Positions 12,120 through 24,298 of a stretch of 64,000 nucleotides of DNA are shown here, in pieces. Made by a program: the position numbers and the translations under genes. Positions within the stretch are counted from its first letter, which is position 1, and each line of letters begins with the position of its first letter. Under the pieces are notes generated by a model that had not been told where the DNA came from, made no database searches, and saw only the letters and a list, made by a program, of their open reading frames with translations. Source of the stretch: Blasia pusilla (taxonomy: Eukaryota > Marchantiophyta > Marchantiopsida > Blasiales); assembly GCA_050084515.1 (NCBI GenBank), contig CM114271.1, positions 35,712,001-35,776,000 of the forward strand, written 5' to 3'.

Positions 12120-15100
12120 GCTCTAGAAAAACAAAGATCCGATAAAAATGAGTGATGGAAAACCCATCGGAAGTACAAAGAGGGGACTCAAAGAGTCAAA
12201 ACACAGAAAGGCCACAACAGACGAGAAAAGGAAGAAGGGGCATCCCCCCCTAACGACATTTAAACTCAACAAAGCAGAGACAATATCAGCAACAAGAGAG
12301 CTATGACTACTACTAAGTGGGCCTCTAGCGCCGGCGTCTCCCATACTGAGCCTACGCCAGCAAAATCCCATTAGCCTGGGCACAACGCTATGGAGACCGG
12401 CGCCTACAATCAATTAGCTAAGGACAACCCATTTTCGAGTGGAGATGATGGGCGATCCGTAATGAACGAGTCGAACCTCTCCCCCATATCCCCATACATC
12501 TCTATGGGCTGGGGGGATGAAGATGTGTCCTCGTGTAGTCCGTGGATATGTGTCTTCTTCGCCGCCGCCGCTTCCTTGTAGCATTCGCCCTTGGGCTACC
12601 ACTTTCAGACCGCCCCCGCGAGGATCTGTGACTACCACGTCCGCCACAACCACCTCAGCCTCACGTGTCATGTAGAGATCGGCACGAATGAGGGAATCCC
12701 GCATGGAGTAGTGCTCTTGACATGGAAGCCACTCTCCCGAACAACATGATAATTGCATCGTGAGTGGCTATCCTCTCACCCCAACTTGCCAAATGCACAC
12801 CAAGTGGATCCAGGCTCGGCGACACTCGCAGATGTCGAACCAATCACCGATGGTTGGGGAGGCCAAGCGGAACCGCATCGTGGTATAGGTAAGTGGTGCG
12901 ACACGGAAAGCTGGAGAAGGGGCGCGCCCCTACCCATGAGCCTGCCCCTTTCCGAGCAAGAGCATACGGGCCCTAACCTCCATGGGGATATTCCCGTCGG
13001 ACATAGTGCCTCTAAAACTGCCTCAAAGTGGGCTTCCATCAAGGAAGATTGGAGCCAGGATCGACCGGAGGTAACTAAGGAGGAGAAAGTGGGAGAACGG
13101 CTCGGCCTCAACTCAAGGGAATCTCTACAAGTGTGAGTGAAGACCGAAGTGGGAAAGAGCCATCCTCGACTGGGGGAGACGAGTGTAGAAGGAGCGGTCT
13201 ATCTCTAACCAAAAATCGGGAGCAAAGGAGGGGTGCCACTATGGCCCAACTCCCTAAAAAAGCGGAGGGCGCCACTAACTCGGTCGAGAGAAGACCTACT
13301 CCACCAAAAGAAATCGGCCAAGAGGCCTCACGAGCTAACTCCCCATGGGGCACTCTAGGATCCGGGTCCTAGAAGATCCCCAAACACTGCATGAGCTTCC
13401 TATCAAAGGATCTATATAGGGAAGAAAGGTGACTAGATGTCCAGCAGTTCTAGTGAGGTAACCAGGTCTCACGAGCAAAACAAGAAGAGAATGCAAGGCG
13501 ACTTGAGGGTCACCAACTCGTAAGATCATCAACGTGGAGAAGATCCTCGGTAAGAGCCACGCCACGAAAGTCGATGCAAAGAGGTACTCCCAAGACTCGA
13601 AGCCCTCGACAGTATAATGAAGCCGTCGGGTAAATGTAGATCATGATGTAGGCCTGATGGAGACCAAGCCTTGCACTTCCCCACCTTCACCGCCAGGCCG
13701 ACACGTGCCAATGTTTGAAAAGTGCTCGAATGCAGGGACAACCATATCTCGGGACCAACAATATGAGTATCATCTTGAAGGAACATGCAACCCGGGAAAG
13801 CCTCCACCGTAGAAAGAACAATGTAATGAGCCACACAAACAAAGGGTCACCCCCGAAGTCCCGAAGACTCCAAGACCGTGACCTCCTCTCGAATCGACCA
13901 TGGTGGAAATAGAGGGCCGAAGGGGCCCCAGAAAGCCTGCACAAAGGGAATGAGGCTCGCCATGGGGCCAATGAATATAGTAGCCGAGATTGAGTTGAAG
14001 GCGTTCTCCACATCCACTTGGAGAACCACCCACTCAGATGTACATCTAGACAAGGTCTCACAACACGGCGTGGCAACTCCAAATCGATGCGGACTGAGGA
14101 GAATCGAAAGCCTCACGGAATTGCAAAGCGAGAGTACGACTCACCAACCGCAAGAGCACCTCACCTATGGCAATCGGACGGATACCACCACCCCCTTTGA
14201 CAACGCCAAAAGTCGGCCCCTAATACTTGGGCCATCTTGGTGACACTCTCCCCGAGCTAGGTGAGAGGCAACCCGGCAACTCGGAGAAGCCGCTAGCGGT
14301 GTCCTCGGAAGGAAAGCAATCAAAGGTGACATCATAAGACAAACCTTCGGCCGCAATCCTCGAGAACGCCCGAAAGTGCCCAAAGAGGGACGGGTCAAGG
14401 CATATAGCCGTGTCGGGGTGGAAGTCACGCAAAAGCCGGAATGTCAACCGATGGACGAGGATGTCGCCCGGAGGGCATCGATGGTAACAACGAAGAAGGA
14501 GCCATGTCCATCGGGCGAAGAGTACGTGCGGTACTCGTGAGTACTCAAAGCTCGCCTCGATGTCCTACAATGCTCCAGGATCCGGGAAACCAGGTGAACT
14601 ACTACCTCGCGAATGCCACAAACTCACTCTGCAGAGACTCCCAATCACCTCCTGAAAGCGTCTCGGGCGTGCTATAACCTCTCTATGACCGGCCTTCCTC
14701 CCCAAGTGTAACGAAGACACCATCGTGGAAGGAGAAGTAGTAGGTACCACGAGAGCTCATCCATAGGATCAAGGGCGATCTAGCGAATAGCATGGGGATC
14801 CTATGGGCGGGGAAAACGGGTCTCGAAGAGACCTATAATCTTTGCCACTGGTGGGACCTCAACCACTCCCATGCCTCGGGTGGGGCGATGATGCGGGAAG
14901 CAGGAGAGCATTCATGGTCGACAAGAGGGACCACCCATCCAAATCTATCAAAGTCGGGATGTTTAGCCGCTAAGTGGTTCAATTCTAACAGTGAAGAATT
15001 CGGGACAACATGGGCATTTAGTATCCCGACTAGACGACCCACGGTTGGTCCCCAAGAAGAGGACATGGCCCCCTCCAATAAAATCGTCACGACAATCCCC

Positions 15101-15195
15101 GTCAAATGATTGTCATCCCCATTCGAACGAGCGGTCCTGGCAAACCACTCTCTTCCGTCCACAGTAATGCTCCCTCTAACATAAACTCTCACCTA
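12120..15195 (-). pseudogene. Non-LTR (LINE-type) retrotransposon, RT plus C-terminal endonuclease-like part, broken
   Basis: Read on the minus strand across several frames. Around 14450-14220 it reads LFGHFRAFSRIAAEGLSYD and GRVSPRWPKY. At 14100-13850 it reads HRFGVATP, then VLQVDVENAFNSIS (RT motif with catalytic D), with FGPLFPPW and a degraded GDPL box. The second catalytic box near 13790 reads FLQDDTHIVGP. Then come KCKAWSPSGL (near 13650) and GGVGLLSTELVAPSAFLGSWA (near 13290). Around 12660-12560 a segment ADVVVTDPRGGGLKVVAQGR resembles the nuclease-like C-terminus of this RT group. RT order and the DD box make the call secure. Frameshifts and a damaged box make it inactive. I found no poly(A) tail or target duplication. 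The 15192-14833 part is unassigned. Confidence 0.75.
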
Positions 15196-15199
15196 CCGA

Positions 15200-17360
15200 C
15201 ATCACCTAGGACTTCTAGTCCCAACCCCTCCCAAAAATAAACTCATGAATAATTAGAGTTGCTAAGAGTGTGAAAAGATCATGGGCCCTTCTCACGGGAA
15301 GGGTAACAAATACAAACGTGAATCGAACCAAAATGAGAAGCACATCGACAAATACGACAAACAAGAAAGGACTTGGGAAAGGAGGGAAGGGTGGGTGAAT
15401 AGAGGCGTTACTTTGGGAAATTTCTCCAAATGACAATAAGCTAAGCCCTAATATTCACATTTAGAACCCTAATATGAACCGAATTCTAAAAAGATGAATA
15501 AAAATAAAAATACTTCACGCCATGCAGCAAGGTCCGGATCAAAACGAAGCTCTCGTCACGCTCTCCGTTTCGACATGTAGCAACGCCTCCTCCTTCCTTC
15601 CCCCCGTCCCCGTCCATGCCTCTCGCCGTCCCCGCCCAAAATCGCTGCTCCGTTGGATACTCCGTCTCCGCATGAACCAATAAACTCTTCAGAACTTCTG
15701 CAGAACCCGAGCAGCTCAGAGAAACGGGTGTGGTCCCACCTTGATGCTGTCATAATCTTGACTGGTCAAATGAGGACAATTCACCCTTCCTTGCATTGAT
15801 CACGCGACTGAGTCAACTCAGTAAGATCCGGAAATGCCCTGCCCGAAGCCTGCACAGGTTGGCTAAACTTGGTATCGTCGTTTCCACTTACTCACGGCAG
15901 TCATTGTAAGAAGTTTGGAAGTATGAGTTGCATTTCCATCCCCGCTACTTGCTCTCAGAAATAAGAAAATTAGAGAAAGATTCGACTCGTAGCTGCAGAA
16001 TTTTAAATCTTCATGTCTTGGAGACTGGACCGTACACTATAATTTCAGAAAATTCAAAACCAGTAGTGGACCATCAATTATCCTTTAAGCAATTCCAATC
16101 CCAGTCCGCAACAGAGATTCAGGGAGCAAGAACCATAGCTGGGGACAAATGTTGGTGATTTTAAAAGTTCTTCTAAAACCTCTGAATATCACTGTGGAAA
16201 ATTCAAGGTTATCCTTCAATTCTGTGTAGACATTTCGGGTATGTAGAATAATCATTCATTTGCACCTTCCTCCGCATTTCTCCCTCCTTGCCCTTCCGAA
16301 GTGCTACCTTCGTCCTCGGCCTCTACTGACACTCTGCGATGATTTTAAAGAAGCTTTACAATCAGTGTAAATCAGGTAAGCGAAATTTAGGGAGTGCGAA
16401 GATATTCGGTTGTGAAGATACTCGGATAGTTGGAATTTGAAGCAGTTGAAAACAGCGGCTGGGAATAAAAGGAACCAAGATTTGGTCATGAATCAACCGA
16501 AATTCCCTCGAATCGTCCTATAACGTAATCTTCGTTTGTTGCTACAAATTCAAGCAAGTGCGGTTCGCCGAGTAAACTACAAAATAGGAAGTATTTGATA
16601 ATACTGGGGTCAGTGCGTAACCACGCTATGCTGACGGCGGACCGCGAAAGCCACCGGGTAGTAGTAGGGTCGTTGCGACTTACTCCGACTCTCTTGAGGT
16701 TTGTTTACTCATCGAAAGCATTTTCCTTTGGAGACGTGCCTGTTTAATCTCTATGATATTGGGCCCAGAACTATGATCCTGTTACCTAGCAGTCTTCTAC
16801 CATATAGAAAAGAAACGAGGAGAATTTGAACAAATATAGAATGCATGCTTTGAAATTTCATATATTCTAAAGAAAAATGCGGATAAGGTCACAATTCTGC
16901 ACTGCAATACATCAATGTCGTACTTATCAGATCACATGCCTTGTTAGGAATCGCGGACTTTTAGTAGGCATCATCTTCACATCATTATCACCCTAAACTC
17001 ACGCTATTGAAACTTTTGATAACCGAAACACAATATTTATAAACTAATTACAAAGGCGTGAGCCTGCCTTGAGAACTCGCGCGACATCCACAACCCAGCG
17101 CGCTCTGGTGAAAGAACTTTAATTCCATCGCTGAGATATAGTATCGAAGCTTCTTGTTGCCACAAACTCCGGATAACAGGTACCATAATGCGCCGGAAAT
17201 CGCGCAGACCTATAGATCCCTTCGCATAAACTTTCACTCCAACCAAAAGTACAAAATGTAGTGGTTAGCTCCGCGTTCCACCTAAAATCAGTTCAGACCT
17301 GCGTCTCCAAGTCGTATGTACCTCGATCAGCGATCAAATGCGGCCGTCGCAGACCTCTTC
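15200..17360. other. Low-repeat interval, no gene assigned
   Basis: The sequence looks less repetitive than its surroundings. Minus-strand frames at 15680-15486 and 17246-17037 (the latter containing YAKGSIGLRDFRRIM) have no domain I recognise. It could hold UTRs or exons of an unrecognised host gene. Confidence 0.3.
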
Positions 17361-17361
17361 A

Positions 17362-17516
17362 GCAAATGGCGCGGCTCCTTTAGCCACTGTAGGCTCCAAA
17401 CAGGGTACGTAACGGGCAAATGGCGCGGCTCCTGGAGCCATTTTAGGCTCCAAACAAGGTACCTGACTGCAAATGGCGCGGCTCCTCAAGCCAGTTCAGG
17501 CTGCAAACAAAGTACC
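17362..17516. repeat. Three-copy tandem repeat, unit about 53 bp
   Basis: Units start at 17362, 17416 and 17469. Each begins gcaaatggcgcggctcct, continues agcca..t.taggctcc and ends in an aaaca..gtac segment. Lengths are 54, 53 and about 48 bp. Each unit is GC-rich and contains short complementary blocks (ggctcc and ggagcc). The frame across it (17316-17627) is probably incidental, because the third copy is read in another frame. Confidence 0.85.
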
Positions 17517-17578
17517 GAAGGAGGTATGCGGTTTGAGTTAGGGCAGCCCCTTACGTACTTCGTTACGTATGGCTTTCG

Positions 17579-17613
17579 GGATACCCAAGCGCTCTTACGT
17601 GCTTCGGGTATCC
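17579..17613. other. Strong hairpin just downstream of the tandem repeat
   Basis: ggatacccaagc pairs with gcttcgggtatcc (one-base bulge) around a 10-base loop. It is preceded by a ttacgtacttcgttacgta motif. Function unknown. Confidence 0.7.
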
Positions 17614-18713
17614 GGCGACAACTGTAAGGGCGGTACTCGGCGTAATCAGACTGGCTTAGACTAGTCCTGATAGGTCCACGGGGAAGAAGTTCACGGAGGG
17701 AAAAACTTTGTTTAGTAATAATCTCTCTTTTTTAAAGTAAAAAAATTAATATCATTCGAAATAATAAAAGTTTCTATCGGACATTCGAAGAAACGGCACA
17801 TTTATTCTGGTTCCCATTTTTCCAGACGGGATTATTGTAATCAGTGCTCCCGGGAGCTCCTAACTTGGCCCTAAACCAGATTTGAATGGCCCTAGATCAT
17901 TATAACTTATTTATAAAATTATATTTTAATATCATCTTCTATAAGATGTGACTTCCAATTTGCACGAAAAGCGGCGTACCCTTTTCTCCAAATGGGAAAG
18001 GTTGTAAATGGTCCCCGCCCCCGCCCGCGTAGACACGCGCTTACCGAGCCCGCACCCGTTGCGTGGCGTGCCAGGGTCCGCGGCACGCCCCTAGGGCGGC
18101 TTGGCCCCCATTGGGCAGGCTCAAGCCCGTGTGGGGCCCGTATGGTAGGCTAGAGGCCCACAAGGGACATGCGTAGAGCTTGCCCAAAGCTCGCATGGCG
18201 GACTCAAGGGGAGCTCTACATAGGCCCTGCGCCCGCCCTACGAGCTCTGCGCGGGCCCCCAACGCGCCATGCAGGCCTGCTTGTAGGCCTACCGCGGGCC
18301 ACACAATGGATGCAGGCTTTGTCAGCCCCGATCTACGCGGTGGACTCTAGGAAGGGCCGGGAAATCTTGTGTAAATCCCACGTCCGGAGGCGATCAGGAG
18401 TTTCCGCAGGACAAGAAATGATCGGTCCTAATAGCGGTCCCAAAAACCTTTGCCGTTTGGATGAAAGGAATCATATATATGGACTATCTATGAATACAAA
18501 ACAAACCATGTAATTTGATAAAAATAAATATACATATGAGTCATAGAATTGGAGTTGGAATGTAGACTTTGGAGGTCTAATTGACGCCCTTTATTGCCCT
18601 ATTCCCCATTTTTATGGCCTATTGCATAAGAATATTATGGGGCCACTCACTTGTAGTTGTAAGACCATGTTATGGCACTTTTAGTAGTCATCATATTGTA
18701 TTCGCTTGGATAT
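17614..18713. other. Intergenic DNA with a GC-rich block at about 18010-18340
   Basis: A block of about 330 bp very rich in G+C, with repeated gcccgtatggtaggc-like and gccc/gggc pieces, stands out from AT-rich surroundings. Long frames on both strands here (18041-18304, 18169-18513) are consequences of composition. A 12-bp perfect palindrome gctcccgggagc lies near 17845. It may be an LTR fragment of another family. No gene is supported. Confidence 0.4.
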
Positions 18714-19066
18714 TGTAACTCTCCAGCTCACGGAACCACTCTAGAGTTGCTCAAAGGTAGAATGCCCTCAAGGCCTCTCCTCTTCCTTTATATACTTAGA
18801 GATAGGTACAATGAAGACAAATTAGCTCTACCTATCCTTATGCCACATGTCCTACTCTCATAGCATGAGAGAATCTCCTTTGGAGTCTAATGTCCCAACC
18901 TTATCTTCCTCAACCTCATCCTTATCTCCCTTTTCACCAACCTATGGCCCCACTCTCATCTTTATCTCATGTATCTTGTCTTTTCTCTTTTTGGTTGATT
19001 CTTTCCCACTTATGCGCTTCATGTCATAGATTCTAACTTAACTATGACTAACAAAGGATGGTTACA
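18714..19066 (-). repeat. 3' LTR of element A
   Basis: 353 bp, TG...CA in plus orientation and nearly identical to 24299-24651. A TATA-like tatata at about 18788-18795 lies in it. The 60-codon frame inside it recurs identically in the other LTR and is not a gene. Confidence 0.97.
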
Positions 19067-19081
19067 AACCTCCCCCCATTT
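19067..19081 (-). other. Polypurine tract of element A
   Basis: On the minus strand the sequence is aaatggggggaggtt, directly abutting the 3' LTR. This is the expected plus-strand primer site. The stop codon of the integrase frame overlaps its upstream end. Confidence 0.9.
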
Positions 19082-20495
19082 AAGACACAACGTCCTCGTT
19101 GTGAGAACTTTCAAACTCTTGCACTATTAATGGTGCGTTCGCCAAGTTGGCTGAGGGTTCCCATGTGGCCTCAAATAGTGGATATCCTTTCCACTGGACC
19201 AAATATTCAACTCGTTGGTGATGAGCTCCTCGAGTGCGTTTCTTCAAGATACGTTCCACTTCAAATTCTTCATGATCTCCGACTATTTGAGGAAGTGGTG
19301 GAGTGACAATATTGTCCTTAAATCTTTTAGGGCGTGGAATAAATGGTTGAAGAAGAGAGACATGAAACACAGGATGGATTTTCATATGCATCGGTAGGTC
19401 TAGCTTATACGCCATGGCGCCCACTTTTTGTAGTATAGTGAAAGGCCCAATATAGCGAGGATTAAGCTTACAAACTCCTACTAATGATAAATTGGTTGTT
19501 GCTAACCAAACCTTGTCCCCTTCACAAAACTCGACATCTCGACGATGAGCATCTGCATATTGTTTTTGTCGATTTTGGACAATAACCAACTTCTCCTTAG
19601 TAAGTTGAACCCCTTTCTGAATTTGGTCCACAAACTCATTAACTGCAGCTACCTTTGTAGGTTCCCCCAGACTTTTCCCTATTCGAGTGAGACTAGAAGG
19701 AATTGAAGGATGCTCGCCATGCATTAAAAAGAACGGTGTGATCTTAGTGGAAGAGTTCATGGAGTTATTGTATGAGAACTCTACTAAGGGTAACAATGAG
19801 TCCCATCCTTGTTGATCCTCCAATGTTAAGGCGCATAACATTTCCTCAATAGTACGGTTGGCCCTTTCAGTTTGTCCATCAGTTTGAGGATGATAAGCCG
19901 TAGATATGGCTAGTTTAGTTTGGAGCAATCCGAATAAAGCCTTCCAAAATAAACTCGTGAAATGGGTTCCCCTATCAGTGATTAGCACTCTAGGGAGACC
20001 ATGATGGACAAAGACTCTCTCGATGTAGATCCTAGCCAACTCTGGTGCAGTCACAGTCTTCTTGGTCGGACGAAGGTGTATCATCTTGCTTAGTCTATCC
20101 ACAAAGACCACAATAGAGTCATATCCCGTGATCGCACATGGTAGCTCACAAACAAGATCCATAGTGACTTGTTCCCAACGTTTTTGAGGTATTGGGATCG
20201 GCTGCAACAATCTTGCTGGTTTTGTGTTACTAGCCTTGATTTGTTGATAAATCCTACAACTCCTTACATATATGTCAACATCTTCTCTCATTTTGGGCCA
20301 ATAGTATGCTCGTTGTACTCCTTCTAAGGTTTTTTTCAGCTCCCAAATGACCCGCAATGACTGTGTCGTGAGCTTTAGACAATACTTCAGTGCATAATTG
20401 TGGATCTTGTGGGATCCATACTTTACCTTTATGGAAAACCAATCCTTGAGCCTTATATACTCTGTTGGCATGAATAGCCACTGCAATTTCTTCAT
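19080..20495 (-). pseudogene. Element A pol: integrase with chromodomain
   Basis: Genuine coding starts near LKKTLEGVQRAYYWPKM; the preceding codons are out of frame. Visible are the catalytic acids in MDLVCELP, ITDRGTHFTSLFWKALF and TERANRTIEEML (D, D, E), a GPY/F-type IGPF segment, and a C-terminal chromodomain reading EFEVERILKKRTRG, then VEYLVQWKGYPLFEATWEP. The N-terminal HHCC zinc site is damaged: its histidines lie in the preceding frame and the second CxxC cysteine is tyrosine (CRIY). The chromodomain would tether integration to modified histones. A one-base frameshift in a homopolymer near 20330 separates it from the RNase H part. Confidence 0.9.
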
Positions 20496-21084
20496 CCTCC
20501 TTTGTGGCTTTGGATAACTTTTTCCACCAACTAGAGTGAATCTCCACTTCAGATATGTTATTCATCTGTGATATACGAGTCAAGGCGTCTGCCAACTGCT
20601 TCTTTCCTTCCACATAGATAATTTTCATCATGAATTGTTGTCGCCATTCTGCCCATCGAATTTGTCGTTTGGAGAGCTCCTTCTGGGACTCTAAGTAGAC
20701 CAAGGGCTTGTGATCAGTCTCCACCACAAACTCCTTATCGCCCAAGTAATGTTTCCAATGCTTGGTTGCCAACATAATAGCAAGTTCTTCTCGCTCAGTT
20801 GTATGGTAGTTTTGCTCCGTTGGCAATAGCTTGCGAGAAAAGAAGGCAATAGGATGCCATCCATCCTCCCATTCTTGTTGTAGTACTCCTCCAATGCTAG
20901 TACCTGAAGCATCTGTGGCCAACTTAATGGGTCGATTAGGATCATACCACTTCAATATAGGGGCTTTGATCAAGGCATCCTTTAATGATTGAAAAGCAAT
21001 CTCTTGTGATGTGCCCCAATTCCATTTTTGTCCTTTCCCTAGTAAAGTGTTATGATTGTGCAATTTGAGCAAAACCTTTGACAA
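20275..21084 (-). pseudogene. Element A pol: RNase H and start of integrase
   Basis: RNase H carboxylates appear in KLATDASGTSIGGVL, TEREELAIMLATKHWKHYL and ETDHKPLVYL, with the late segment QLADALTRISQM. The domain degrades the RNA strand of the RNA-DNA hybrid. It continues into the integrase zinc-binding start, AHDTVIAGHLGAEK. Frameshifts at about 21055-21080 and about 20330 disconnect it from RT and integrase. Confidence 0.88.
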
Positions 21085-22447
21085 ATCTTCGATAGAATCC
21101 TGTTAACCCTAGAAAACTCTTCAATTGAGTTTGATCCTCAAATGCACTCCATTTTTGGATCGCTTCTACCTTCTCACTCATCACTTGGATACCTTTTGCG
21201 CTTACTCGATGCCCTAGATAATCAACTTCTGTTTTACCGAACTCACATTTTGACGCTTTAGCATACAACTCATTATCTCTTAGGATTTGAAGGACTTCTC
21301 GTAGATGATTTATATGCTCCTCTATCGTTTTACTATAGACTAAGATATCATCTAAGAATACAATGACAGACTTGTCTAAATATGGACGAAAGATATCATT
21401 CATTAGGCCCATAAAGGTTGCATGTGCATTAGTAAGACCAAATGGCATGACTAAGTATTCAAAGTGTCCATATCTAGTACAAAAAGCAGTGTTGTACACA
21501 TCTTCATCCGCAATTCGAATTTGATTGTAGCCGCTACGAAGGTCAAGTTTGGTGAAGTATTTTGCTCCTTGTAGTTGGTCGAACAAATCATCCATTCTTG
21601 GTAATGGATATTTGTTTTTGATTGTTTGTTGATTCAGTGCTCGATAGTCGATACACAGTCGCATGCTTCCATCCTTCTTTTTCACAAAAAGGACAGGGGC
21701 TCCATATGGCGAGACGCTTGGTTGGATGAAGCCTTTCTGCAACATCTCCTCCACTTGGGCTTTGCATTCTTCTAATTCTCTTGGAGCTAAGCGGTAAGGA
21801 GCTTTACATGGTGGTGTGCTTCCTGGAAGGATCTCAATCTTGTGGTCTACCCTCCGTTTGGGTGGTAACCCTGATGGTAAATCATTTGGGAATACATCTT
21901 TGTATCCCTCCAATACTTCTCTCAACTCGTCTAGTACCTCGGAATATTTTTTCAAACCATAAACATCTCTTATTAAACCTAGGAAATATATATCTTGATG
22001 TTTGATGGCGGTTTTTCCTATTACATATAGGGGTAGGGTTCTAGGACGTGATCTGACTCTGTCTACGTAAAGCTTCCACTCTCGGGTCTTCACAATCTTT
22101 TTTCTCCAATCTACCTCTGGATTATACTGTTCCATCCAAGGCATTCCCAAGATAACATCATAACGTGCTAACCTAATGACCTTCATCTCCAACTCTTCCA
22201 GATACTTTCCTATCCTCAACTCTACCCTTCGAGGAAGCTTCTCAATCTTTTCTGTTTGCCAATTTGGTAATTCTACCTCTTCTTTCTGATCCCTCTCTAA
22301 AGCTAAGCCCAATTTCATAGCTATGGCTCTTGAAAGGAAGTTTTCTGTTGCCCCAGGATCAATCAACACTCTAACTTGGGATCCTTCTACTTCCCCATCT
22401 ATAACAATGAGACATGTTTCTCCTCTCTTCAAACCATTTACCTCCAT
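21050..22447 (-). pseudogene. Element A pol: aspartic protease and reverse transcriptase
   Basis: The protease active site reads [13 protein letters not shown]; the family usually has D-S/T-G, but D-P-G variants occur in plant gypsy proteins. ILGMPWM is the second protease landmark. RT follows with [40 protein letters not shown] (first catalytic D), MPFGLTNA and [12 protein letters not shown] (the DD pair), then [13 protein letters not shown]. This 465-codon frame is open and catalytic residues are present. It is cut from RNase H by a frameshift at its end. Confidence 0.92.
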
Positions 22448-22456
22448 ATGTTTGTG

Positions 22457-23669
22457 TCAACCCTCGCCTTTCCTCCTTTTGTTAGAACCAATATATTTTG
22501 TAGGCGCGACATCGTGGTTGGCGTTTCTTCGAGGTCCGCCTTCTTCGTCATCTTCCTGCATATGCCCTCCTTCAAGATGATTAAGGGGGCGACGATATGG
22601 CCTATTTCCGAGCCTACGAAGACGACAATTCATGGCTATATGACCATATCTACCACACTCAAAACATTGGCGTGTATCTCTTCGGACTTCGAATTCTCTC
22701 CCTCCTCTAGGAATCCCGACCCCGTCGGTTCGAGGAGCAATCCCTTGTATGTTGGGGTTCCGATCTCTCTCCATTGGCACCCTTCCATTATACCTTCGCG
22801 GCGCATAACCATCTCGTGCTCGAAGGTTACCCAACTCCATGGGTGTGCGTCCGTATTGGTTGTTCATGGAAGCAACCACCTCTCCTCCTCCTTCGTACAC
22901 ATTTGCCATACGTTGGGCACATGCGATTGCTTCATTGATATCTTTGGGTTGTCTGGAATCACCTCTTGACGCACCTTCTTCTTCAAACCTCTCTTAAACA
23001 GATCGAGAGCTTCTGGCCCACTCATGTCGCGGATTTGTATCTGCAAGTCACGAAACTCTTCGATGTAGTCCTCCACAGTTCCTTTCTGCTCCAGTCGCCA
23101 TAATTTCATTCTAGTAGTGAGGATTGGATCCACAGCTTGGAAATTTTGCAACAGCCCTTGCTTCATTCCGCTCTATGTAATTTGTTGAGTTGTTTCAATC
23201 AAGGATCTCTCCCATCCTTGATACCATATCAATGCTCGATCGATTAACCAAGATCTTACGAACATCCCTGCAATATGATCATCAATGTTGAAAAGGGATA
23301 AATGAATTTCCATCCGAGTGATCCAACCCTCTAATACCCCCATGGCTCAACTTCCTTTGTACGGTTCTACCTTGCATGCCTTTGTCATTTTCAATATCAA
23401 TGAGGCTTGAGCATTCATCTCCATCACTCTTTGTGCTGCTTGGGCCTCTAATACTCGTGCCCTTAAGGTTTCGTCACTCTCCCCAGAAGTCACGACACTC
23501 GTGGTTTCCGTCTCCATCCCACCTATCGGAAGAACTCTCTCTCTCTCTACTCTCATATTTATGACCGAAGCAACTTCTTGCGCTAATTCTTGGACTTGGT
23601 TTTGACTTTGATCAAATGCAACTCTCAAAATCTCAATTCACGAATCATATCCCTCAAAGTTTCTTCCAT
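22457..23669 (-). pseudogene. Element A gag (capsid/nucleocapsid), broken
   Basis: Fragments in order: METLRDM-like start at 23669, FDQSQNQVQELAQEV, AACKVEPYKGS-type segment, MKLWRLEQKGTVEDYIEEF, then a nucleocapsid zinc knuckle CFECGRYGHIAMNC (CX2CX4HX4C) near 22650. Breaks: a frameshift near 23640, a TGA just after PYKGS (near 23345), a TAG near 23175 and a frameshift near 22945. Both stops are of the C-to-T or G-to-A type. The protein would package the element RNA. Confidence 0.85.
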
Positions 23670-24285
23670 GATCGCTCCGACTTTCCCCTAACCCTTTACT
23701 ATCACTCTAATATAAGATCAAGATATACACCTGCCAATTTCGCACAATAGGGACTACAAAAGGTAGTGTTGATGCAATGACTTCATCATAATACGCTTGG
23801 CCAAACTTCCTCACCATAAACTCTCTATATGCTATCGTAGGGACAAACCACATGGATTATACATCGAGTGTTAAAAAACACTTGTGGGGGCCTATTCAAA
23901 TCCATTCCCCATATCTCCTCTAAAACAATATATAAATAGTGCAATCCCACACACGATCATATGTAACAATAGGGAGGATCACCGGATAGCGAAACTCCAT
24001 CACTTGCGTCATGAAAACTTCACCAAAGTGATATACGAGGTATCTCGTGAACTAGTGTCTATCTACATATAAAAGTTTGATGGTGAACGGATTAAGAAAC
24101 GGGAAATTAGGAGCCACTCTCGCTCCCCCTCCATCCATTATCTGCAAAACAGCCCTTCCCCCTTACTCTACTTGCAGCTCTATAGCCAATGCCAGCCTCT
24201 AACAACCTATCTATTCTAAACAGTATATCATTACTTAGTCATCCTTCCAAGAGGGGTAATCCACTCTCATTGGAAGAGCAACCTT

Positions 24286-24297
24286 GCTCTGATACCA
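24286..24297 (-). other. Primer-binding site of element A (initiator Met tRNA)
   Basis: On the minus strand the sequence is tggtatcagagc, complementary to the 3' end of plant initiator tRNA-Met, one base from the 5' LTR edge. Confidence 0.95.
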
Positions 24298-24298
24298 T

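Noticed and set aside
18041-18513. Overlapping long frames on both strands
   Set aside because: GC-rich composition lacks stop codons; no domain and no splice or start support.
18847-19029. A 60-codon frame repeated identically at 24432-24614
   Set aside because: Both lie inside the two LTRs of element A; the identity comes from LTR duplication, not from a gene.
19058-23564. Plus-strand frames across element A (for example 22376-22969)
   Set aside because: Antisense shadows of gag and pol.
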